From NCBI GenBank assembly GCA_964036665.1, contig OZ038531.1, positions 11,842,168 to 11,906,167 of the forward strand: a stretch of DNA of 64,000 nucleotides, read 5' to 3'. The notes beneath the pieces were generated by a model that made no database searches, was not told the DNA's origin, and was given only the letters and a program-made list of their open reading frames with translations. This document shows positions 52,409-63,600 of the stretch, one piece after another. The position numbers were made by a program, and so were the translations under genes. Source of the stretch: Gordius sp. MW1. Its lineage: Eukaryota > Nematomorpha > Gordioida > Gordea > Gordiidae. The stretch's first letter is position 1. Every line of letters begins with the position of its first letter.

Positions 52409-52664
52409 ATTGAGAAGTCGAAGGGCCAGGGCTGTCCAAATTCAGGGTGTCCATAATCACCCCGGACTCCAGCTCTGTGATATCGTTGGGTTGGGTTGTC
52501 TTCCCCAAACCGGTCTTTAATTTTAAGCACATTGGGGGCAGGTGTTTGGCCTTACACCCCCAACACTTCTCTCTTTTCAAGATCGGAGGACGGAGTAACG
52601 GTGGATTTCCAGATACGTTTCGTCGTTGCTCCCCGCTCGTATTTCCGTTTCTTCTGACCGCAGC
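52407..52664 (-). pseudogene. 3' end of a family 2 reading frame with zinc-knuckle-like motif
   Basis: A frame on the minus strand is open from the junction at 52664 to TAA at 52409-52407, right at the polypurine tract, giving about 85 residues. It contains KCWGCKAKHLPPMCL, with the pattern Cys-x2-Cys-x3-His-x4-Cys, one residue short of the usual gag zinc knuckle (x4 before His). The tail is acidic and polar and ends SPGPSTSQ. The frame hits a stop about ten codons upstream, inside the neighbouring family 1 sequence, so the junction has cut it. It may be the C-terminus of a gag-type or gag-pol product from an element whose reading frame reaches the polypurine tract. I cannot identify the family. 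A chance open frame cannot be excluded. Confidence 0.45.
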
Positions 52665-53584
52665 GGAGGAAACCAGGAATTATTCTACAAAACGAAAAAG
52701 GAAATAATTTATACAGAAAAATTAATTTGGAATTCAAATTGCCGCCCCCCCCCCTTCTTCTGAATGGAATGGATAAAATTATTCGGATAAAATTATTCCA
52801 GGAACATCCCGTTTGCCATGAAAAATCGTCACAGTGCAGGGATATTGAATAAAATTATTCCAATCCCGTTTGCCATGAACAACCGTCACAGCGCAGGGAT
52901 ATCGGATAAGATTATTCTACTAAAACAATCGAACCAATCCATGATTCGGAAATATTGGGAGACGGAGGAAGAAAACAATTCCTTCGAACAATTGGCTACC
53001 AAATTTAAACCGCAAACATAATTCAGTGGAAATTCCAATATGTCTGAGAACATATGGCGGAATTCTTCGAACGAATGAAGATCCCGAAACTGATTTTATT
53101 CAAAATATCAATTATGCAGAATCATCCCTAACTAATTCTCAAGGCCTAAATTCTTAATCCGCTAAAATATTATTGTAAGACAGAATTATACACTTGATTT
53201 ATTTACATATATTTATTATATGAAAATTATATTGTTAACCAATATTAAAATTCCCCCCCCCCCCGCAGTTTCTTTGACTAGTATTTGACAGTCTGCTCGT
53301 GGGCAAGAAAGGATAATTTTCAAGATAGCAGTTTACAATCTATATTAATTATAAGTTTTGTCAAGGCTGTTGCTAGGTGAGTCACAGAGCTGGAAGAAAA
53401 ATCCGTTAGTCATGACGTTGCCTTTTTATCTCTGATTTTTACATATATCCGTCGTCGTGTGAGCAAAGGCCAGAGTTGGTATTCGGTGCCAGATGTTTGA
53501 AATTTATAATGTTAATAACGCCGCCTTGATAGTTGCACTGAGCTCTTAGAACTCTATCGAAAATACATTAAGTCTTCGACTTTT
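52665..53584 (+). repeat. Family 1 retroelement: 3' internal region, copy 2
   Basis: It repeats 49856-50773 at an offset of 2809-2810 bp with only a few substitutions. It starts at exactly the same base (ggaggaaacc) as copy 1, although the left neighbour here is family 2 sequence rather than satellite. C runs differ in length (12 here against 11 near the middle). It leads into a polypurine tract and LTR as copy 1 does. Confidence 0.85.
52818..53021 (+). CDS. Small ORF of unknown function, 67 aa (copy 2)
   Basis: Same nucleotide and protein sequence as the frame at 50008-50211, including the two RHSAGI blocks. It is present because the surrounding 0.9-kb segment is duplicated. No domain is recognised and coding status is doubtful. 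Confidence 0.22.
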   Translation: MKNRHSAGILNKIIPIPFAMNNRHSAGISDKIILLKQSNQSMIRKYWETEEENNSFEQLATKFKPQT

Positions 53585-53596
53585 AAAAGGAAAAGA
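53585..53596 (+). other. Polypurine tract, family 1 (copy 2)
   Basis: AAAAGGAAAAGA directly precedes the LTR start at 53597, as in copy 1 at 50774-50785. Confidence 0.8.
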
Positions 53597-54142
53597 TGTC
53601 GTGTACCCATACACGAAGAATGAAATTAGCGTATCCAGAGATACGATGATGAAGATGTCTTCCCACACACCCCCCCCCCCCCCTCATCTCATCTTATTCA
53701 AAAATTAAAGTTAAGAGTTCAACACGCGGTACAATCTTTTGATCTTACACGTTGTACACTCATAGCGTAGACCATTATTCTTTTACATTTAATTTCTAGT
53801 ACGCGTATACCCCCCCCCCCGACGCGCTGATACGTATTTGTTATTTTTCTTACGCGTGAGTGATTTTCGATATACGCATCTTATCGTATGCGATTTTGAC
53901 ATTGCGATCTTTTAATTATTATATATTTTCTTGGTTGTGATTATATTAATGCCATGTAATAAAGACAGTTGAGAAATATTTCTGCGTACGCGCGTGAGCC
54001 TGTTCGCGGCCCGGCCATCCCCCAATAATTTATCGTTTTACGGCCCAATTTTCCTTTAAGTTCCCCCAATTAATTCCTAATAACTCTTCCCTTCTGGACC
54101 TTCTTATTTAAATCGTATTCCTTTTCGCACGAATACGATATT
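53597..54142 (+). repeat. Family 1 LTR, single-unit form (about 546 bp)
   Basis: It runs from TGTCGTGTACCC after the polypurine tract to CGATATT, followed by TG as in the LTR-PBS junction of copy 1, where an inverted LTR takes over. It lacks the 179-bp duplication of copy 1. AATAAA is at 53958-53963. C runs are 14 and 11 long. It forms the left arm of a long palindrome. Confidence 0.9.
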
Positions 54143-54144
54143 TG

Positions 54145-54689
54145 ATCGTATTCGTGCGAAAAGGAATACGATTTAAATAAGAAGGTCCAGAAGGGAAGAG
54201 TTATTAGGAATTAATTGGGGGAACTTAAAGGAAAATTGGGCCGTAAAACGATAAATTATTGGGGGATGGCCGGGCCGCGAACAGGCTCACGCGCGTACGC
54301 AGAAATATTTCTCAACTGTCTTTATTACATGGCATTAATATAATCACAACCAAGAAAATATATAATAATTAAAAGATCGCAATGTCAAAATCGCATACGA
54401 TAAGATGCGTATATCGAAAATCACTCACGCGTAAGAAAAATAACAAATACGTATCAGCGCGTCGGGGGGGGGGGTATACGCGTACTAGAAATTAAATGTA
54501 AAAGAATAATGGTCTACGCTATGAGTGTACAACGTGTAAGATCAAAAGATTGTACCGCGTGTTGAACTCTTAACTTTAATTTTTGAATAAGATGAGATGA
54601 GGGGGGGGGGGGGGGGTGTGTGGGAAGACATCTTCATCATCGTATCTCTGGATACGCTAATTTCATTCTTCGTGTATGGGTACACGACA
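54145..54689 (-). repeat. Family 1 LTR, inverted (545 bp)
   Basis: Reverse complement of the LTR at 53597-54139. It lacks only a few terminal bases at its inner end and ends at the exact LTR start (read as ACGACA, 54684-54689). Satellite resumes at 54690/54691. The longest G run is 16, against 14 in the facing arm; the other run is 11 in both. Confidence 0.92.
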
Positions 54690-57600
54690 CAGTTTTCAAA
54701 AATTAAGCACTCACGTTGCGATACAACAAACTAATCGCAACAATAAAACGTTGTCTTTTGTCAAAATGATAGTTCTCGCAGCTTAAAACCTCTTTTCGGA
54801 AGTCAATCGGGGATAATAGGATTCTCAAATTGGTTACTTTTATATATTTTTTTATGCTCTTTCACATCTAATCGAAAAAAATAAATATTTTTACCTCAAA
54901 ATTTTTCACATATTTTTCTTTGAACCGTATTCATCCGATGAAAGTTGTCGTTTTCAGACGTGGTTTCTATGATCCCAAGTAAAAATTTATCAGAATCTAA
55001 AAACTATTACTTTGAAATCATGATCGCATAAAGCAGTTTTCAAAATTTAAGCACTCACGTTGCGATACAACAAACTAATCGTAACAATAAAACGTTGTCT
55101 TTTGTCAAAATGATAGTTCTCGCAGCTTAAAACCTCTTTTCGGAAGTCAATCGAGGATAATAGGATTCTCAAATTGGCTTACTTTAATATATTTTTTCAT
55201 GCTCTTTCACATAGAATCGAAAAAAATAAATATTTTTGCCTCAAAATTTTTCACATATTTTTCTTTGAACCGTATTCATCCGATGAAAGTTGTCGTTTTC
55301 AGACGTGTTTCTATGATCCCAAGTAAAAATTTATCAGAATTAAAAAACTATTACTTTGAAATCATGATCGCATAGAGCAGTTTTCAAAAATTAAGCACTC
55401 ACGTTGCGATACAACAAACTAATCGCAACAATCGTTTCCTTTTGTCAAAATGATAGTCTCGCAGCTTAAAACCTCTTTTCGGAAGTCTTTCGGGGATAAT
55501 AGGATTCTCAAATTGGCTTACTTTTATATATTTTTTTATGCTCTTTCACATCTAATCGAAAAAAATAAATATTTTTACCTCAAAATTTTCACATATTTTT
55601 CTTTGAACCGTATTCATTCGATGAAAGTTGTCGTTTTCAGACGTGGTTTCTATGATCCCAAGTAAAAATTTATCAGAATTTAAAAACTATTACTTTGAAA
55701 TCATGATCGCATAGAGGAGTTTTCAAAATTTAAGCACTCACGTTGCGATACAACAAACTAATCGCAACAATAAAACGTTGTCTTTTGTCAAAATGATAGT
55801 TCTCGCAGCTTAAAACCTCTTTTCGGAAGTCAATCGAGGATAATAGGATTCTCAAATTGGCTTACTTTTATATATTTTTTATGCTCTTTCACATAGAATC
55901 AAAAAGAATAAATATTTTTACCTCAAAATTTTTCACATATTTTTCTTTGAACCGTATTCATCCGATGAAAGTTGTCGTTTTCAGACGTGGTTTCTATGAT
56001 CCCAAGCAAAAATTTATCAGAATTTAAAAACTATTACTTTGAAATCATGATCGCATAGAGGAGTTTTCAAAATTTAAGCACTCACGTTGCGATACAACAA
56101 ACTAATCGCAACAATCGTTGTCTTTTGTCAAAATGATAGTTCTCGCAGCTTAAAACCTCTTTTCGGAAGTCAATCGAGGATAATAGGATTCTCAAATTGG
56201 CTTACTTTTATATATTTTTTATGCTCTTTCACATAGAATCAAAAAGAATAAATATTTTTACCTCAAAATTTTTCACATATTTTTCTTTGAACCGTATTCA
56301 TCCGATGAAAGTTGTAGTTTTCAGACGTGGTTTCTATGATCCCAAGTAAAAATTTATCAGAATCTAAAAACTATTACTTTGAAATCATGATCGCATATTG
56401 CTGTTTTCAAAAATTAAGCACTCACGTTGCGATACAACAAACTAATCGCAACAATAAAACGTTGCCTTTTGTCAAAATGATAGTTCTCGCAGCTTAAAAC
56501 CTCTTTTCGGAAGTCAATCGAGGATAATAGGATTCTCAAATTGGCTTACTTTTATATATTTTTTTATGCTCTTTCACATAGAATCGAAAAAAATAAATAT
56601 TTTTACCTCAAAATTTTTCACATATTTTTCTTTGAACCGTATTCATCCGATGAAAGTTGTCGTTTACAGACGTGGTTTCTATGATCCCAAGTAAAAATTT
56701 ATCAGAATCTAAAAACTATTACTTTGAAATCATGATCGCATAGAGCTGTTTTCAAAAATTAAGCACTCACGTTGCGATACAACAAACTAATCGCAACAAT
56801 AAAACGTTGTCTTTTGTCAAAATGATAGTTCTCGCAGCTTAAAACCTCTTTTCGGAAGTCAATCGGGGATAATAGGATTCTCAAATTGGCTTACTTTTAT
56901 ATATTTTTTTATGCTCTTTCACATAGAATCGAAAAAAATAAATATTTTTACCTCAAAATTTTTCACATATTTTTCTTTGAACCGTATTCATCCGATGAAA
57001 GTTGTCGTTTTCAGACGTGGTTTCTATGATCCGAAGTAAAAATTTATCAGAATTTACAAACTATTACTTTGAAATCATGATCGCATAGAGCAGTTTTCAA
57101 AAATTAAGCACTCACGTTGCGATACAACAAACCAATCGCAACAATAAAACGTTGTCTTTTGTCAAAATGATAGTTCTCGCAGCTTAAAACCTCTTTTCGG
57201 AAGTCAATCGGGGATAATAGGATTCTCAAATTGGTTACTTTTATATATTTTTTTATGCTCTTTCACATCTAACCGAAAAAAATAAATATTTTTACCTCAA
57301 AATTTTTCACATATTTTTCTTTGAACCGTATTCATCCGATGAAAGTTGTCGTTTTCAGACGTGGTTTCTATGATCCCAAGTAAAAATTTATCAGAATCTA
57401 AAAACTATTACTTTGAAATCATGATCGCATAAAGCAGTTTTCAAAATTTAAGCACTCACGTTGCGATACAACAAACTAATCGTAACAATAAAACGTTGTC
57501 TTTTGTCAAAATGATAGTTCTCGCAGCTTAAAACCTCTTTTCGGAAGTCAATCGAGGATAATAGGATTCTCACTTTGGCTTACTTTTATATATTTTTTTA

Positions 57601-60600
57601 TGCTCTTTCACATAGAATCGAAAAAAATAAATATTTTTGCCTCAAAATTTTTCACATATTTTTCTTTGAACCGTATTCATCCGATGAAAGTTGTCGTTTT
57701 CAGACGTGTTTCTATGATCCCAAGTAAAAATTTATCAGAATTAAAAAACTATTACTTTGAAATCATGATCGCATAGAGCAGTTTTCAAAAATTAAGCATT
57801 CACGTTGCGATACAACAAACTAATCGCAACAATAAAACGTTGTCTTTTGTCAAAATGATAGTTCTCGCAGCTTAAAACCTCTTTTCGGAAGTCAATCGGG
57901 GATAATAGGATTCTCAAATTGGCTTACTTTTATATATTTTTATGCTCTTTCACATCTAATCGAAAAAAATAAATATTTTTACCTAAAAATTTTTCACATA
58001 TTTTTCTTTGAACCGTATTCATCCGATGAAAGTTGTCGTTTTCAGACGTGGTTTCTATGATCCCAAGTAAAAATTTATCAGAATTTAAAAACTATTACTT
58101 TGAAATCATGATCGCATAGAGCAGTTTTCAAAAATTAAGCACTCACGTTGCGATACAACAAACTAATCGCAACAATAAAACGTTGTCTTTTGTCAAAATG
58201 ATAGTTCTCGCAGGTTAAAACCTCTTTTCGGAAGTCAATCGGGGATAATAGGATTCTCAAATTGGCTTACTTTTATATATTTTTTTATGCTCTTTCACAT
58301 AGAATCGAAAAAAATAAATATTTTTGCCTCAAAATTTTTGACATATTTTTCTTTGAACCGTATTCATCCGATGAAATTTGTCGTTTTCAGACGTGGTTTC
58401 TATGATCCCAAGTAAAAATTTATCAGAATCTAAAAACTATTACTTTGAAATCATGATCGCATAGAGGAGTTTTCAAAATTTAAGCACTCACGTTGCGATA
58501 CAACAAACTAATCGCAACAATCGTTGTCTTTTGTCAAAATGATAGTTCTCGCAGCTTAAAACCTCTTTTCGGAAGTCAATCGAGGATAATAGGATTCTCA
58601 AATTGGCTTACTTTTATATATTTTTTATGCTCTTTCACATAGAATCAAAAAGAATAAATATTTTTACCTCAAAATTTTTCACATATTTTTCTTTGAACCG
58701 TATTCATCCGATGAAAGTTGTAGTTTTCAGACGTGGTTTCTATGATCCCAAGTAAAAATTTATCAGAATCTAAAAACTATTACTTTGAAATCATGATCGC
58801 ATATTGCTGTTTTCAAAAATTAAGCACTCACGTTGCGATACAACAAACTAATCGCAACAATAAAACGTTGCCTTTTGTCAAAATGATAGTTCTCGCAGCT
58901 TAAAACCTCTTTTCGGAAGTCAATCGAGGATAATAGGATTCTCAAATTGGCTTACTTTTATATATTTTTTTATGCTCTTTCACATAGAATCGAAAAAAAT
59001 AAATATTTTTACCTCAAAATTTTTCACATATTTTTCTTTGAACCGTATTCATCCGATGAAAGTTGTCGTTTACAGACGTGGTTTCTATGATCCCAAGTAA
59101 AAATTTATCAGAATCTAAAAACTATTACTTTGAAATCATGATCGCATAGAGCTGTTTTCAAAAATTAAGCACTCACGTTGCGATACAACAAACTAATCGC
59201 AACAATAAAACGTTGTCTTTTGTCAAAATGATAGTTCTCGCAGCTTAAAACCTCTTTTCGGAAGTCAATCGGGGATAATAGGATTCTCAAATTGGCTTAC
59301 TTTTATATATTTTTTTATGCTTTTTCACATAGAATCGAAAAAAATAAATATTTTTACCTCAAAATTTTTCACATATTTTTCTTTGAACCGTATTCATCCG
59401 ATGAAAGTTGTCGTTTTCAGACGTGGTTTCTATGATCCGAAGTAAAAATTTATCAGAATTTACAAACTATTACTTTGAAATCATGATCGCATAGAGCAGT
59501 TTTCAAAAATTAAGCACTCACGTTGCGATACAACAAACCAATCGCAACAATAAAACGTTGTCTTTTGTCAAAATGATAGTTCTCGCAGCTTAAAACCTCT
59601 TTTCGGAAGTCAATCGGGGATAATAGGATTCTCAAATTGGTTACTTTTATATATTTTTTTATGCTCTTTCACATCTAACCGAAAAAAATAAATATTTTTA
59701 CCTCAAAATTTTTCACATATTTTTCTTTGAACCGTATTCATCCGATGAAAGTTGTCGTTTTCAGACGTGGTTTCTATGATCCCAAGTAAAAATTTATCAG
59801 AATCTAAAAACTATTACTTTGAAATCATGATCGCATAAAGCAGTTTTCAAAATTTAAGCACTCACGTTGCGATACAACAAACTAATCGTAACAATAAAAC
59901 GTTGTCTTTTGTCAAAATGATAGTTCTCGCAGCTTAAAACCTCTTTTCGGAAGTCAATCGAGGATAATAGGATTCTCACTTTGGCTTACTTTTATATATT
60001 TTTTTATGCTCTTTCACATAGAATCGAAAAAAATAAATATTTTTGCCTCAAAATTTTTCACATATTTTTCTTTGAACCGTATTCATCCGATGAAAGTTGT
60101 CGTTTTCAGACGTGTTTCTATGATCCCAAGTAAAAATTTATCAGAATTAAAAAACTATTACTTTGAAATCATGATCGCATAGAGCAGTTTTCAAAAATTA
60201 AGCATTCACGTTGCGATACAACAAACTAATCGCAACAATAAAACGTTGTCTTTTGTCAAAATGATAGTTCTCGCAGCTTAAAACCTCTTTTCGGAAGTCA
60301 ATCGGGGATAATAGGATTCTCAAATTGGCTTAATTTTATATATTTTTATGCTCTTTCACATCTAATCGAAAAAAATAAATATTTTTACCTAAAAATTTTT
60401 CACATATTTTTCTTTGAACCGTATTCATCCGATGAAAGTTGTCGTTTTCAGACGTGGTTTCTATGATCCCAAGTAAAAATTTATCAGAATTTAAAAACTA
60501 TTACTTTGAAATCATGATCGCATAGAGCAGTTTTCAAAAATTAAGCACTCACGTTGCGATACAACAAACTAATCGCAACAATAAAACGTTGTCTTTTGTC

Positions 60601-63600
60601 AAAATGATAGTTCTCGCAGGTTAAAACCTCTTTTCGGAAGTCAATCGGGAATAATAGGATTCTCAAATTGGCTTACTTTTATATATTTTTTTATGCTCTT
60701 TCACATAGAATCGAAAAAAATAAATATTTTTGCCTCAAAATTTTTGACATATTTTTCTTTGAACCGTATTCATCCGATGAAATTTGTCGTTTTCAGACGT
60801 GGTTTCTATGATCCCAAGTAAAAATTTATCAGAATCTAAAAACTATTACTTTGAAATCATGATCGCATAAAGCAGTTTTCAAAAATTAAGCACTCACGTT
60901 GCGATACAACAAACTAATCGCAACAATAAAACGTTGTCTTTTGTCAAAATGATAGTTCTCGCAGCTTAAAACCTCTTTTCGGAAGTCAATCGAGGATAAT
61001 AGGATTCTCAAATTGGCTTACTTTTATATATTTTTTCATGCTCTTTCACATAGAATCGAAAAAAATAAATATTTTTACCTCAAAATTTTTCACATATTTT
61101 TCTTTGAACCGTATTCATCCGATGAAAGTTGTCGTTTTCCACGTGGTTTCTATGATCCCAAGTAAAAATGTATAAGAATTTAAAAACTATTACTTTGAAA
61201 TCATGATCGCATAGAGCAGTTTTCAAAAATTAAGCACTCACGTTGCGATACAACAAACTAATCGCAACAATCGTTGTCTTTTGTCAAAATGATAGTTCTC
61301 GAAGCTTAAAACCTCTTTTCGGAAGTCAATCGAGGATAATAGGATTCTCAAATTGGCTTACTTTTATATATTTTTTTATGCTCTTTCACATAGAATCGAA
61401 AAAAATAAATATTTTTGCCTCAAAATTTTTCACATATTTTTCTTTGAACCGTATTCATCCGATGAAAGTTGTCGTTTTCAGACGTGTTTCTATGATCCCA
61501 AGTAAAAATTTATCAGAATTTAAAAACTATTACTTTGAAATCATGAATAGAGCAGTTTTCAAAAATTAAGCACTCACGTTGCGATACAACAAACTAATCA
61601 CAACAATAAAACGTTGTCTTTTGTCAAAATGATAGTTCTCGCAGCTTAAAACCTCTTTTCGGAAGTCAATCGAGGATAATAGGATTCTCAAATTGGCTTA
61701 CTTTTATATATTTTTTCATGCTCTTTCACATAGAATCGAAAAAAATAAATATTTTTGCCTCAAAATTTTTCACATATTTTTCTTTGAACCGTATTCATCC
61801 GATGAAAGTTGTCGTTTTCAGACGTGGTTTCTATGATTCCAAGTAAAAATTTATCAGAATTTACAAACTATTACTTTGAAATCATGATCGCATAGAGCAG
61901 TTTTCAAAAATTAAGCACTCACGTTGCGATACAACAAACTAATCGCAACAATAAAACGTTGTCTTTTGTCAAAATGATAGTTCTCGCAGCTTAAAACCTC
62001 TTTTCGGAAGTCAATCGGGGATAATAGGATTCTCAAATTGGCTTACTTTTATATATTTTTTCATGCTCTTTCACATAGAATCGAAAAAAATAAATATTTT
62101 TACCTCAAAATTTTTCACATATTTTTTTTGAACCGTATTCATCCGATGAAAATTATCGTTTTCCACGTGGTTTCTATCATCCCAAGTAAAAATTTATAAG
62201 AATTTAAAAACTATTACTTTGAAATCATGATCGCATAGAGCAGTTTTCAAAAATTAAGCACTCACGTTGCGATACAACAAACTAATCGCAACAATCGTTG
62301 TCTTTTGTCAAAATGATAGTTCTCGAAGCTTAAAACCTCTTTTCGGAAGTCAATCGAGGATAATAGGATTTTCAAATTGGCTTACTTTTATATATTTTTT
62401 TATGCTCTTTCACATGGAATCGAAAAAAATAAATATTCTTGCCTCAAAATTTTTCACATATTTTTCTTTGAACCGTATTCATCCGATGAAAGTTGTCGTT
62501 TTCAGACGTGTTTCTATGATCCCAAGTAAAAATTTATCAGAATTTAAAAACTATTACTTTGAAATCATGATCGCATAGAGCAGTTTTCAAAAATTAAGCA
62601 CTCACGTTGCGATACAACAAACTAATCGCAACAATAAAACGTTGTCTTTTGTCAAAATGATAGTTCTCGCAGCTTAAAACCTCTTTTCGGAAGTCAATCG
62701 AGGATAATAGGATTCTCAAATTGGCTTACTTTTATATATTTTGTCATGCTCTTTCACATAGAATCGATAAAAATAAATATTTTTGCCTCAAAATTTTTCA
62801 CATATTTTTCTTTGAACCGTATTCATCCGATGAAAGTTGTCGTTTTCAGACGTGGTTTCTATGATCCCAAGTAAAATTTATCAGAATCTAAAAACTATTA
62901 CTTTGAAATCATGATCGCATAGAGCAGTTTTCCAAAATTAAGCACTCACGTTGCGATACAACAAACTAATCGCAACAATAAAACGTTGTCTTTTGTCAAA
63001 ATGATAGTTCTCGCAGGTTAAAACCTCTTTTCGGAAGTCAATCGGGGATAATAGGATTCTCAAATTGGCTTACTTTTATATATTTTTTTATGCTCTTTCA
63101 CATAGAATCGAAAAAAATAAATATTTTTGCCTCAAAATTTTTGACATATTTTTCTTTGAACCGTATTCATCCGATGAAAGTTGTCGTTTTCAGACGTGGT
63201 TTCTATGATCCCAAGTAAAAATTTATCAGAATCTAAAAACTATTACTTTGAAATCATGATCGCATAAAGCAGTTTTCAAAAATTAAGCACTCACGTTGCG
63301 ATACAACAAACTAATCGCAACAATAAAACGTTGTCTTTTGTCAAAATGATAGTTCTCGCAGCTTAAAACCTCTTTTCGGAAGTCAATCGAGGATAATAGG
63401 ATTCTCGAATTGGCTTACTTTTATATATTTTTTCATGCTCTTAGAATCGAAAAAAATAAATATTTTTACCTCAAAATTTTTCACATATTTTTCTTTGAAC
63501 CGTATTCATCCGATGAAAGTTGTCGTTTTCCACGTGGTTTCTATGATCCCAAGTAAAAATGTATAAGAATTTAAAAACTATTACTTTGAAATCATGATCG

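Larger units (their letters stand above)
53597..54689. repeat. Near-perfect palindrome of about 1.09 kb (head-to-head LTRs)
   Basis: Arms 53597-54139 and 54145-54689 are separated by a 5-base centre (attTG, 54140-54144). The arms appear to differ mainly in one homopolymer length. The structure is tail-to-tail LTR 3' ends meeting at the primer binding site position. Such a spacer-poor palindrome could form a cruciform, and it is also a place where assembly errors arise. Confidence 0.9.
49856..54690. mobile_element. Composite island of two LTR-retroelement families
   Basis: A 4835-bp insertion in a satellite monomer between '...catagagc' and 'agttttcaaa...'. In order it holds: the 3' internal end, polypurine tract and LTR of family 1; a PBS and leader; an inverted LTR fragment; an LTR, polypurine tract and 3' coding end of family 2 on the minus strand; a second copy of the family 1 3' end with polypurine tract and LTR; and an inverted family 1 LTR. 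The right border is exactly an LTR terminus (ACGACA at 54684-54689). The left border lies within family 1 internal sequence. There is no 4-6 bp target duplication, only a possible single shared c. This fits a rearranged or autointegrated cDNA joined into the array, but later rearrangement in place is possible. Confidence 0.88.

Noticed and set aside
49856..54690. DNA transposon or Helitron explanation for the island's inverted ends.
   Set aside because: The inverted sequences are LTRs next to polypurine tracts and a primer binding site. The left end has no matching terminal inverted repeat and no transposase is present.
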